NCBI GenBank assembly: GCA_049322715.1 | Contig: JBMOQP010000005.1 | Span: 1 to 30,398 of the forward strand | Length of the DNA stretch: 30,398 nt | Reading direction: 5' to 3' | Origin: Thiofaba sp049322715 | GTDB lineage: Bacteria > Pseudomonadota > Gammaproteobacteria > Halothiobacillales > Halothiobacillaceae | Part shown: one piece after another, positions 17,829 to 24,514 of the stretch | Position numbering within the stretch: position 1 is the first letter of the stretch | Layout: every line of letters begins with the position of its first letter | Notes under the pieces: model-generated | Databases searched by the model: none | The model's input: the letters and a program-made list of their open reading frames with translations, nothing else | What the model was told of the DNA's origin: nothing | Position numbers and translations under genes: made by a program

Positions 17829-17870
17829 GCCCCGCGTACCGGGCCGGCATGCCGGCCCGGTACGCGGGGC
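17829..17870. repeat. 42-bp perfect palindrome after lpdA
   Basis: The sequence from GCCCCGCGTACCGGGCCGGC to its exact complement is self-complementary with no spacer; the centre is GCATGC at 17847-17852. It sits between the lpdA stop and tauE. In RNA it would form a very stable GC-rich hairpin and may end transcription of the pyruvate dehydrogenase operon. It is followed by a pyrimidine-rich stretch (CTGCCCTCTTCTC), not a T-run, so standard intrinsic termination is uncertain. Confidence 0.85.
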
Positions 17871-17906
17871 ACTGCCCTCTTCTCACGTGTTTCCCGGAGA
17901 TTCCGC

Positions 17907-18704
17907 ATGGATCTTCTCGCCCTAGGCATCTATGCCCTGCTTGGGGTCTTCACCGGCCTGATGGCCGGCCTGCTCGGCATCGGCGGCGGCCTGATCGTCG
18001 TGCCCGCGCTCGCCTACCTCTACACCCTCCAGGGCACCGTGCCCGCCGAGCACCTGATGCAGGTCGCGGTCGGCACCTCGCTCGCGACCATCATCCTCAC
18101 CTCCATCGGCTCCGTCTGGACGCACCACAAGAAACGCGCGGTGGACTGGCACGTGGTGCGCCGCATCCTGCTCGGCCTGGTGATCGGCTCGGTGGCCGGC
18201 TCCTACCTCGCCCACTACCTTCCGAGCGACGTGCTCAAGAAGCTGTTCGGCACGCTCGAGATCCTGATCGCCCTGCAGATGGCATTCGGCCGCCAGCCCG
18301 CACCGCACCGCCAGCTGCCAGCCCTGCCCGGCATGACCGCAGCCGGCACCGGCGTCGGCGCGCTCAGCTCGATCATGGGCATGGGCGGCGGCGCCATCTC
18401 CACGCCGTTCTTCGTCTGGTGCAACGTGCCGATCCGCAACGCCATCGCCACCTCCGCGGCCATCGGCCTGCCCGCCGCCATCGCGGGCTCGGCGGCGTAC
18501 GTCCTGGCCGGATGGAACCTCGCGGGGCTGCCCGAGGCGAGCCTGGGCTACGTCTACCTGCCGGCCTGGCTCGGCATCGGCATCATGAGCATCCTGTTCG
18601 CCCGGGTCGGCGCCCTCCTCACCCACAAGCTGCCGGTCGGCATGCTGAAGAAGATCTTTGCCGTGCTCCTGATCGGACTGGGCGTGAAGATGCTGATGAG
18701 CTGA
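17907..18704 (+). CDS. TauE/SafE-family membrane exporter
   Basis: 265-residue inner-membrane protein with about seven to eight hydrophobic segments in two related halves, each opening with a glycine motif (LMAGLLGIGGGLIVVPAL and ALSSIMGMGGGAISTPFF). The family exports sulfite, sulfoacetate and other small anions. The second-half motif and length are typical. The substrate is not readable, though the convergent SLC13 neighbour could make a sulfur-oxyanion role reasonable. The ATG at 17907 follows CCCGGAGA. The gene ends 6 bases from the convergent permease gene. Confidence 0.9.
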   Translation: MDLLALGIYALLGVFTGLMAGLLGIGGGLIVVPALAYLYTLQGTVPAEHLMQVAVGTSLATIILTSIGSVWTHHKKRAVDWHVVRRILLGLVIGSVAGSYLAHYLPSDVLKKLFGTLEILIALQMAFGRQPAPHRQLPALPGMTAAGTGVGALSSIMGMGGGAISTPFFVWCNVPIRNAIATSAAIGLPAAIAGSAAYVLAGWNLAGLPEASLGYVYLPAWLGIGIMSILFARVGALLTHKLPVGMLKKIFAVLLIGLGVKMLMS

Positions 18705-18710
18705 GGCCCG

Positions 18711-20564
18711 TCACAGCGGCCACACCAACAGGATCATCGGCACGGCTACGGCCACCACCAGCATCTCCAGGGGCAGGCCCAGGCGCCAGTAGTCGCCGAA
18801 ACGGAAGCCCCCGGGGCCGAGGATCAGGGTGTTGTTCTGGTGGCCGATGGGGGTGAGGAAGGCGCACGATGCCCCCACCGCGACAGCCATCAGCAGCGGA
18901 TCGGCCGAGACCCCCAGGCTGCCCGCGGTGCTGATCGCAATGGGGCACATCACGGCAGCGGTGGCGGCGTTGTTCATGAAATCCGACAGGGTCATGGTGA
19001 CCACCAGGATAAGCACCAGCGCGATCACCGCTTCGCCCCCGGCGGCATGCTCGACCAGCCCATTGGCAAACAGCGCGGCCATGCCGGTATCGCCCACGGC
19101 CTGGGCCACCGGGATCAACGCCGCCAGCAGCACCACCACGGGCCAGTCCACCCCATCGTAGAAGCGCCTGGGGGCGACCAGTCCCGTCAGCACGCTAAGG
19201 AGAGCGCCGAGCATGAAGGCGATGGCGGCGGGTACCAGCCCGAAAGTGGCCGCGATCACCGCCAGGCCGAGGATGCCGGTGGCCAGCCAGGCATCCCTCT
19301 TGTGGGGAAGTTGCAGATCCCGTTCGGCCAGCGGCACGGCACCGAACTGCGAGGCGAACTCCATGATGTCGTCCTGCGCGCCCTGCAGCAGCAGGACGTC
19401 GCCCGTGGCCAGCGGCATAAGCCGTAACCGCGCCAGGTTGCGCCGCCCCTGACGCGAGACCGCCAGGAGGTTGATGCCGTACCGGCTGCGCAGGCGGATA
19501 TCGCTCACCGAACGGCCATTGAGCGTGGAGCGGGGCAGCAGGGCCACCTCCATCAGCACGATCCCTTCGGAGGTGATGGCGCGGGATGGCCTGCCCTTCT
19601 CCGCCCCATCATCCTCGGACTCATCCTTCCCACCGGCGCTCCCTTCCCCTGCCTTTCCCTCGTGGTCGGCCACCTTCTTCTCGCCAACCAACTCCAGCTC
19701 CAGGACGCCGAGCGCGGTCGCCAGGGTTTCGGGTTCGGCCTCGATGACCAGCACATCCCCAGCCAGGATGGGACGGCGCGGATGGGGCGCGGGAATGCGC
19801 GCCTCGTTGCGGATCAGGCCGATGACCTGGGCATCGGCCTCCTCCAGCCCCTCTTCCACCTGTGCCAGCCTCATGCCGACCGCCTTCGAGCCTTCCGGCA
19901 CGCGGGCCTCGGTGAGGTAAGCCCCGGTCTCGAAGGTCTCGGCCCCTGCCCGTTCGCGCACCGGCACCAGGCGCCAACCGAACAGGATGATGAACCCCAG
20001 CCCGGCCAGTGTCACCACCAGCCCGACCGGCGTGAAATCGAACATACCGAAGGCCCCGGCGCCCGTCTCGGCACGGAAACCCGAGACGATCAGGTTGGGC
20101 GGCGTGCCAATGAGGGTAGTCATCCCGCCGAGGATCGAGCCGAAAGCGAGCGGCATCAGCAACTGCCCGGGCGGGATCGCATGCTTGCGGGCGATCTGCA
20201 CCGCCACCGGCATCAGGATCGCCAGCGCCCCGACGTTGTTCATGAAGCCCGACAGCACGGCAGCGACGACGACCAGGATGGCCATGCTCGCCAGCTTCCC
20301 GGCGGACTGCGGCATCACCGCCCGCAGCAGGCGCTCCGCCGCGCCGGTGCTCTGCAGCACGCCGCTGAGGATGAGCACGAAGGCCACGGTGATGGCGGCG
20401 GGATGACCGAACCCTGACAGGGCGGCATGTTCCGGCACGATGCCGGCAACCACGCACAGCGCCAGCGCCGCGAGCGCCACGAAGTCGTGGCGCCACCGGC
20501 CCCAGACAAACAGGATGACGGCAGCGAGCAGAATCAGGCCGAGGATCAGCTGGTCATGGGCCAT
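18711..20564 (-). CDS. SLC13/DASS-type anion permease with two RCK_C domains
   Basis: 617 residues from ATG 20564. Hydrophobic segments fill residues 1-195 and 390-617. The first half has the anion-site hairpin IGTPPNLIVSG and the second has AFLTPIGHQNNTLILGPGG. Between the halves sit two cytoplasmic TrkA-C/RCK_C domains (about 210-285 and 330-400) separated by a charged Gly/Glu/Lys linker. This is the layout of SLC13 permeases that carry sulfate, dicarboxylates or similar anions by Na+ or H+ symport. The open frame extends 44 codons upstream, but MAHDQLILGLILL is where family similarity begins. No clear terminator separates it from tauE. Confidence 0.9.
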   Translation of the reverse strand: MAHDQLILGLILLAAVILFVWGRWRHDFVALAALALCVVAGIVPEHAALSGFGHPAAITVAFVLILSGVLQSTGAAERLLRAVMPQSAGKLASMAILVVVAAVLSGFMNNVGALAILMPVAVQIARKHAIPPGQLLMPLAFGSILGGMTTLIGTPPNLIVSGFRAETGAGAFGMFDFTPVGLVVTLAGLGFIILFGWRLVPVRERAGAETFETGAYLTEARVPEGSKAVGMRLAQVEEGLEEADAQVIGLIRNEARIPAPHPRRPILAGDVLVIEAEPETLATALGVLELELVGEKKVADHEGKAGEGSAGGKDESEDDGAEKGRPSRAITSEGIVLMEVALLPRSTLNGRSVSDIRLRSRYGINLLAVSRQGRRNLARLRLMPLATGDVLLLQGAQDDIMEFASQFGAVPLAERDLQLPHKRDAWLATGILGLAVIAATFGLVPAAIAFMLGALLSVLTGLVAPRRFYDGVDWPVVVLLAALIPVAQAVGDTGMAALFANGLVEHAAGGEAVIALVLILVVTMTLSDFMNNAATAAVMCPIAISTAGSLGVSADPLLMAVAVGASCAFLTPIGHQNNTLILGPGGFRFGDYWRLGLPLEMLVVAVAVPMILLVWPL

Positions 20565-20705
20565 GGGATGCTCGCTCAGGAATGAGTGCAAGGCGCACGG
20601 AACCATCCGAGCGTAGCAGAGGACGACGGCTGAACCGGGGGATTGAACGCTCGCCCCGGGGCGACGCGTCAACACGGGCGCGCGCAGGCACGGCACGATT
20701 CTGAC

Positions 20706-20712
20706 CTATATT
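20706..20712 (+). promoter_or_regulatory. possible sigmaS-type -10 of osmC
   Basis: CTATATT at 20706-20712 matches TATAAT at 5 of 6 bases and has the preceding C favoured by sigmaS. No -35 box is visible, as often for sigmaS promoters. osmC is sigmaS-dependent in E. coli. Transcription would start near 20719, placing the solo hairpin in the leader. Confidence 0.4.
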
Positions 20713-20741
20713 CAGGACTCGATCCGGCGACATACGGGCGC

Positions 20742-20773
20742 CTCGAAAAACCCCAAGGATGGGGTTTTTCGAG
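20742..20773. repeat. solo hairpin in the osmC leader
   Basis: Arms CTCGAAAAACCCC (20742-20754) and GGGGTTTTTCGAG (20761-20773) pair perfectly around AAGGAT. The loop is identical to that of array-1 unit 3997-4032, and 20736-20752 is identical over 17 bases to 4040-4056 in array 1. It ends 22 bases before the osmC ATG. Its T-run is inside the stem, so it is not a terminator. It appears to be a single member of the hairpin family. Confidence 0.85.
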
Positions 20774-20795
20774 ATTCCCATACAGGAGACCTGCC

Positions 20796-21215
20796 ATGCC
20801 CATACGTACCGCCTCCGCCGTCTGGGACGGCACTCTCAGGGAAGGTCGAGGCCGCATGAAGCTTGGCAGCGGCGCCTTCGAGGGCGCCTACTCGTTTGCC
20901 TCGCGCTTCGAGGAAGGACCGGGGACCAATCCCGAGGAGTTGCTCGGCGCGGCCCAGGCCGGCTGTTTCTCGATGTTCCTCGCGGCCCTGCTCACGGAGG
21001 CCGGGCATCCCCCGACGCAGATTCGCACCAGCGCGAAAGTCCACCTGGGCCAAGGGCCCCGGATCACGCTGATCGAACTTGTAACCGAGGCCGAGGCTCC
21101 CGGCCTGGACGAGAGAACGTTCCAGGAGAAGGTGGAAAACGCCAAGAAGAACTGCCCGGTCTCGATGGCGCTCACAGGCCCGGAGCTCCGGGTAAGCGCC
21201 CGGCTGACATCATGA
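20796..21215 (+). CDS. osmC: OsmC-type peroxidase
   Basis: 139-residue thiol peroxidase of the OsmC/Ohr family, reducing organic hydroperoxides in the cytosol. The two reactive cysteines are C57 in AAQAGCFSM and C120 in KKNCPVSMAL, and Glu47-Glu48 (NPEELL) is in place. The AGCFSM context and length point to OsmC rather than OhrA. The ATG at 20796 has AGGAGA 7 bases upstream; a longer frame from 20643 crosses the leader hairpin and is rejected as start. A VOC-family gene follows in the same direction after 81 bases. Confidence 0.94.
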   Translation: MPIRTASAVWDGTLREGRGRMKLGSGAFEGAYSFASRFEEGPGTNPEELLGAAQAGCFSMFLAALLTEAGHPPTQIRTSAKVHLGQGPRITLIELVTEAEAPGLDERTFQEKVENAKKNCPVSMALTGPELRVSARLTS

Positions 21216-21221
21216 CCTGCC

Positions 21222-21253
21222 CTCCAGGCGGGCTCGGAGCGAGCCGGCTGGAG
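21222..21253. repeat. imperfect hairpin between osmC and VOC gene
   Basis: Outer arms CTCCAG and CTGGAG, inner arms GGCTCG and CGAGCC, loop GAG, with a small internal loop. It starts 6 bases after the osmC stop and lacks a T-run. It could protect the osmC mRNA 3' end or act as a weak attenuator. It has no CANGGATG apex and is not counted with the array hairpins. Confidence 0.45.
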
Positions 21254-21296
21254 TGAAGAGCCTGCGCTCCGGGAAGCCGACAGAGGGAGAAGCCAC

Positions 21297-21695
21297 ATGG
21301 CCAAACAAATTTTCGTCAACCTGCCCGTCCGGGACTTGCAGCGGTCCGTCAGCTTCTTCACCAGCCTGGGCTTCAGATTCGATCCCCGCTACACCAATGA
21401 GAATGCGACCTGCATGATCGTGGCAGAGAACATCTACGTGATGCTGCTGGTCGACAGTTTCTTCCAGACCTTCACGCGGAAGCCGCTGTGCGATGCGACC
21501 CAGGCCACGGAAGTCTTGGTCTGTCTTGCCTGCGACAGCCGCGCGGAGGTGGATGAACTCATCCGGAAGGCCCTCACCGCCGGAGGCATCTTGGCGCGCG
21601 AGCCGCAGGAATACGACTTCATGTACGGACAGAGCTTCGAGGACCCCGACGGCCACATCTGGGAGCTGCTCTACATGGAGCCCGGCACCCCCTGA
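21297..21695 (+). CDS. VOC-superfamily (glyoxalase-like) protein
   Basis: 132 residues with two beta-alpha-beta-beta-beta modules: FVNLPVRDLQRSVSFFTSLGF at the start and FEDPDGHIWELLYMEP at the end. The superfamily includes metal-dependent lyases, dioxygenases and antibiotic-binding proteins. The DPDGHIWEL ending resembles the uncharacterised group often annotated as glyoxalase/bleomycin-resistance-like. The exact reaction cannot be assigned. GGGAGA precedes the ATG by 7 bases. It may share the osmC transcript. Confidence 0.85.
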   Translation: MAKQIFVNLPVRDLQRSVSFFTSLGFRFDPRYTNENATCMIVAENIYVMLLVDSFFQTFTRKPLCDATQATEVLVCLACDSRAEVDELIRKALTAGGILAREPQEYDFMYGQSFEDPDGHIWELLYMEPGTP

Positions 21696-21764
21696 CGGCC
21701 GCCCGGGGGGCCGGGGATCGAGCGCGCGACCAGGCTACGCGCCCCAGCCCCCCGACGCGGCGAC

Positions 21765-22109
21765 TCAGATCTTCCCCACCCAGGCTTCGAACGCCTCGTC
21801 GAAGGCACGGATGGCCTGCACCAACGGCCGGGCCGCGAGGCCGTGGCTGACGAAGCTGTGTGCCGCGAAGGGATGGATGTTGCAGGCGGCGGGCGGTCGG
21901 ATCCCCTGCCGGATGGTCTCGCGCATGCGCGGCAGGAAGATCCACTGCAGCCACATCTCGAGCGGCATGGTGTCGTGCGCGAAGGGTGTCTGGCTTGCGA
22001 GCGCCTCGGCAGAAGGCGGTTCAAGCGACCAGAGGCCAAGACCGCGCATGGCGGTCTCGATGGCATCGAGCCGCTCGAGCATCCCGCGCTTGTCAGTGGA
22101 GCATGGCAC
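21765..22109 (-). CDS. yqcC: YqcC-family (DUF446) protein
   Basis: 114-residue, mostly helical small protein. The block LEMWLQWIFLPRM and the ending RAFDEAFEAWVGKI are characteristic of the YqcC family, which has no established biochemical function. The start at 22109 lies inside the last codons of thiD (17-base overlap) with a G-rich tract about 9 bases upstream serving as ribosome site; an internal ATG at 22082 is an alternative. Translational coupling to thiD is likely. Confidence 0.85.
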   Translation of the reverse strand: MPCSTDKRGMLERLDAIETAMRGLGLWSLEPPSAEALASQTPFAHDTMPLEMWLQWIFLPRMRETIRQGIRPPAACNIHPFAAHSFVSHGLAARPLVQAIRAFDEAFEAWVGKI

Positions 22110-22935
22110 TGTTCCCCCCCCCTTCGTCCATCATGTCATCTTCCCCGCCCCCCCAGAACAGGCGGTTCGGGATCATCTGCCCGCGTCCCAGCCGGTAGGC
22201 CTGCTCGAGGGCCTGCCAGGTGTAATCCTGCGCCTGGTGGATGGCCGTCATCGGCTCGTGCCCCTGGGCCAGCAGGCCGGCGATGGCGGAGGCGAGAGTG
22301 CAACCCGAGCCATGGTAGCTCTCCGCCAGCCGCGGCCAGCTGAAGGTCTCGAGCAGGCGGTGGCCGCCGAACAGCAGGTTCTCGACCTCCGGCGTCGGCT
22401 CGTGCGTGCCGGTGATCAGCACGTACTCGCTGCCCTGCTCCAGCAGGGAAAGGGCGCAGGCGTGCAGGTTGTCGGCGTCCGGGGCAAGGCGACGCGCCTC
22501 CTCGCTGTTGGGGGTGAGGATGGTGGCCTGCGGGATCAGCAGTTCGCGCATCGCCTCGATCAGCTCCTCGTCTGCGAGTTCCGTGCCGCCGCCGGCGCGC
22601 AGCACCGGGTCGAGCACGACGGGAATCTGCGGATAATCGCGCAGGATGGTGTGCACCGCCTCGACCATCGCCGCGCTGCCGAGCATGCCGAGCTTGATCG
22701 CCGCCACCGGCATGTCCTCCAGCAGGGCGCGGGCCTGTTCGACCACCAGCAGGGCATCCACCTGCCCCACCCTGATCACGTCGCGGGTGTCCTGCACGGT
22801 GAGGGCGGTGGCGATGGGGGCAGCGTGGCAACCCTGGCTGATGATGGCCTCGATGTCGGCCGAAAGCCCCGCCCCACCGGTGGGGTCGAGGCCGGCGAAG
22901 ACGAGCACGACGGGCGGCGGTTTGAGTTCCTGCAT
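22093..22935 (-). CDS. thiD: hydroxymethylpyrimidine/phosphomethylpyrimidine kinase
   Basis: 280-residue ribokinase-fold enzyme that phosphorylates HMP and HMP-P for thiamine synthesis. The N-terminal motif FAGLDPTGGAGLSADIEAI, the segment VLDPVLRAGGG, the phosphate-binding ITGTHE and the anion-hole GSGCTLASAIAGLLAQG are all recognisable. The C-terminus extends past the usual end in a Gly/Asp-rich tail coded by two G-rich tracts, one of them nine G. It is divergent from the YihY-like gene with only 24 bases between the annotated starts, so promoters must overlap coding sequence. I see no TPP riboswitch, and there is no room for one. Confidence 0.93.
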   Translation of the reverse strand: MQELKPPPVVLVFAGLDPTGGAGLSADIEAIISQGCHAAPIATALTVQDTRDVIRVGQVDALLVVEQARALLEDMPVAAIKLGMLGSAAMVEAVHTILRDYPQIPVVLDPVLRAGGGTELADEELIEAMRELLIPQATILTPNSEEARRLAPDADNLHACALSLLEQGSEYVLITGTHEPTPEVENLLFGGHRLLETFSWPRLAESYHGSGCTLASAIAGLLAQGHEPMTAIHQAQDYTWQALEQAYRLGRGQMIPNRLFWGGGEDDMMDEGGGNSAMLH

Positions 22936-22959
22936 GCTGATCCCGATGGCGTATGATCA

Positions 22960-24249
22960 ATGGATGCTGACGAGAATAGCCCCATGCGCCCACGCCCTCA
23001 ACGCCTGATGCCCCCCGCCATGCGTGCGGCGGGGAAACGGATACTGCTCGTCGGACGGCACCTCTGGCAGGAGCTCGATCACGGCCAGCTCAACCTGCAC
23101 GCGATGAGCCTGTCCTTCACCACCCTGCTCTCGCTCGCCCCGCTGCTGGCGGTGAGCTTCTCGGTGCTGAAGGCCTTCGGCGTGCAGGACGTGCTGCAGC
23201 CCTTCCTGCTCAACCTGCTCGAGCCGCTGGGCGCGCAAGGCGAGGAGATCGCCGGCCGCATCGTCGGCTTCGTCGAGAACATCCGCGTCGGCGTACTCGG
23301 GGCGATCGGCCTCGCCCTGCTGTTCTACACCGTGATCGCGCTGATGCAGAAAGTCGAACGCGCATTCAACGACGTCTGGCGCGTGCGGGAGGACCGCCCC
23401 CTGGCGCAGCGATTCACCCACTATCTGTCGGTCGTGGTCGTCGGCCCGGTGCTGCTGTTCGCCATCATCAGCGCCCTCGCCCAGTTTTCCGGGGCAGCAG
23501 CGAGCCTGCCGATCGCGGGGGGGCTTCTCACCCAGCTCGCCCAGGGGGTTGAGCGGTTTGCCCCCTACCTGATGCTGGCCGGCACCTTCGTCTTCATCTA
23601 CATCTACGTCCCCAACACCCGCGTGCGCCTGGTCCCGGCCCTGATCGGCGCGGGGCTGGCGGCCGTGGTCTGGCTGTTCACCGGACGCCTGTTCGCCGAC
23701 GTGGTGGTCAAGACCGGAAACTACACCGCCATCTATTCCGCCTTTGCCGGCCTGATCCTGTTCATGCTCTGGCTCCACCTCGCCTGGCTGATCCTGCTGC
23801 TGGGCGCGAGCGTCAGCTACGCGCTGCAGAATCCGCAACGCGTGGGCCATCGCCTTGATGGGCGCAGCCGACCGGACGCCGAGACGGCCCTGCGCCTGGG
23901 GGCCCTGATCGCCGACGACTTCGCCCGCGCGGGTCCGGGATGGACCGCCCCCGCCCTTGCCAGCCGCCTGAACATGCGCCAGGACGAAATCCTTCCCCTG
24001 CTCGAACGCCTGCATGCGGCGAACATCCTGATGCCGGATACGCGCCAGCCACCGGCATGGCGGCCCGCGGCGGCACTGGAGGCCATCCCGCTGGAGAAAG
24101 TGATCGAAGTGGCCGAGGGCGCGACGGTCCTCGACGAGGAAGGCCCATCCGCCTCGGCCGTCATGCGGCGGATACACACCGCCCGTGCGGAATCCCTGCG
24201 CGGGCTGACCCTGCGCGATCTGGCCGCCCCCTCAATCACGCAACGATGA
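22960..24249 (+). CDS. YihY/BrkB-family inner-membrane protein
   Basis: 429 residues. Six hydrophobic segments lie within about 45-300, including the family signatures SLSFTTLLSLAPLLAV, VERAFNDVWRV and GNYTAIYSAFAGLILFMLWLHLAW. A soluble winged-helix-like tail follows (about 310-425). The family was once called ribonuclease BN, but that activity is now assigned to another protein, so the function is unknown. The start is uncertain: ATG 22960 gives the full frame, but TATGAT at 22952-22957 resembles a -10 box and would favour the ATG at 22984. Confidence 0.9.
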   Translation: MDADENSPMRPRPQRLMPPAMRAAGKRILLVGRHLWQELDHGQLNLHAMSLSFTTLLSLAPLLAVSFSVLKAFGVQDVLQPFLLNLLEPLGAQGEEIAGRIVGFVENIRVGVLGAIGLALLFYTVIALMQKVERAFNDVWRVREDRPLAQRFTHYLSVVVVGPVLLFAIISALAQFSGAAASLPIAGGLLTQLAQGVERFAPYLMLAGTFVFIYIYVPNTRVRLVPALIGAGLAAVVWLFTGRLFADVVVKTGNYTAIYSAFAGLILFMLWLHLAWLILLLGASVSYALQNPQRVGHRLDGRSRPDAETALRLGALIADDFARAGPGWTAPALASRLNMRQDEILPLLERLHAANILMPDTRQPPAWRPAAALEAIPLEKVIEVAEGATVLDEEGPSASAVMRRIHTARAESLRGLTLRDLAAPSITQR

Positions 24250-24289
24250 TGGGGACTTGCCTGCATAACCCTTCTTGTTTAATGTCTAT

Positions 24290-24318
24290 ATACGGTGTGG
24301 TTATGAACCACACCGTAT
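24290..24318. promoter_or_regulatory. 29-bp perfect dyad upstream of a small membrane ORF
   Basis: Arms ATACGGTGTGGTT (24290-24302) and AACCACACCGTAT (24306-24318) pair perfectly around ATG. It sits in an AT-rich patch (24262-24295) and ends 28 bases before the ATG of the 35-codon gene. No T-run follows on either strand, so an operator or a leader stem-loop fits better than a terminator. The sequence differs from the array hairpins and has no CANGGATG apex. Confidence 0.6.
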
Positions 24319-24346
24319 GACACAACGACTTGATGGGAGACGTGCA

Positions 24347-24454
24347 ATGAACCTGATCATGAACGACCCGGCCGCCTGGGGAAGCATTGTTGTCCTGACC
24401 GTCCTGATGGTCGGCGGCGCCTACGCCGTTTATCGCGCGGTCAGCCGCCACTGA
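24347..24454 (+). CDS. 35-residue single-pass membrane microprotein
   Basis: A short frame from ATG 24347 to TGA 24454 preceded by GGGAGA at 7-8 bases. Residues 1-12 are polar (MNLIMNDPAAWG), 13-29 form a hydrophobic segment (SIVVLTVLMVGGAYAVY), and the end is basic (RAVSRH), giving a likely N-out, C-in membrane orientation. A dyad precedes it and a hairpin follows it, so it looks like an independent small transcription unit. I do not recognise the family. It converges on the VIT-type transporter gene, which may or may not be related in function. Confidence 0.65.
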   Translation: MNLIMNDPAAWGSIVVLTVLMVGGAYAVYRAVSRH

Positions 24455-24474
24455 CCCCATAACGACTCGCCGGG

Positions 24475-24502
24475 CTCCCGACGGCAACAATGCTGTCGGG
24501 AG
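24475..24502. terminator. hairpin between convergent genes
   Basis: Arms CTCCCGAC and GTCGGGAG, extended by GCA/TGC past one G/T position, loop ACAA. It lies between the convergent ends of the microprotein gene and the VIT-type gene and probably serves as a two-way transcript end, although no good T-run follows on either strand. Confidence 0.5.
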
Positions 24503-24514
24503 AAAACCTGAGCA

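Noticed and set aside
20643..20795. 51-residue N-terminal extension of OsmC
   Set aside because: It would translate the leader and solo hairpin; family similarity and the AGGAGA site both support the start at 20796.
22936..22959. TPP riboswitch ahead of thiD
   Set aside because: Only 24 bases separate thiD from the divergent gene, far too short for a THI-box aptamer, and no conserved core was seen.
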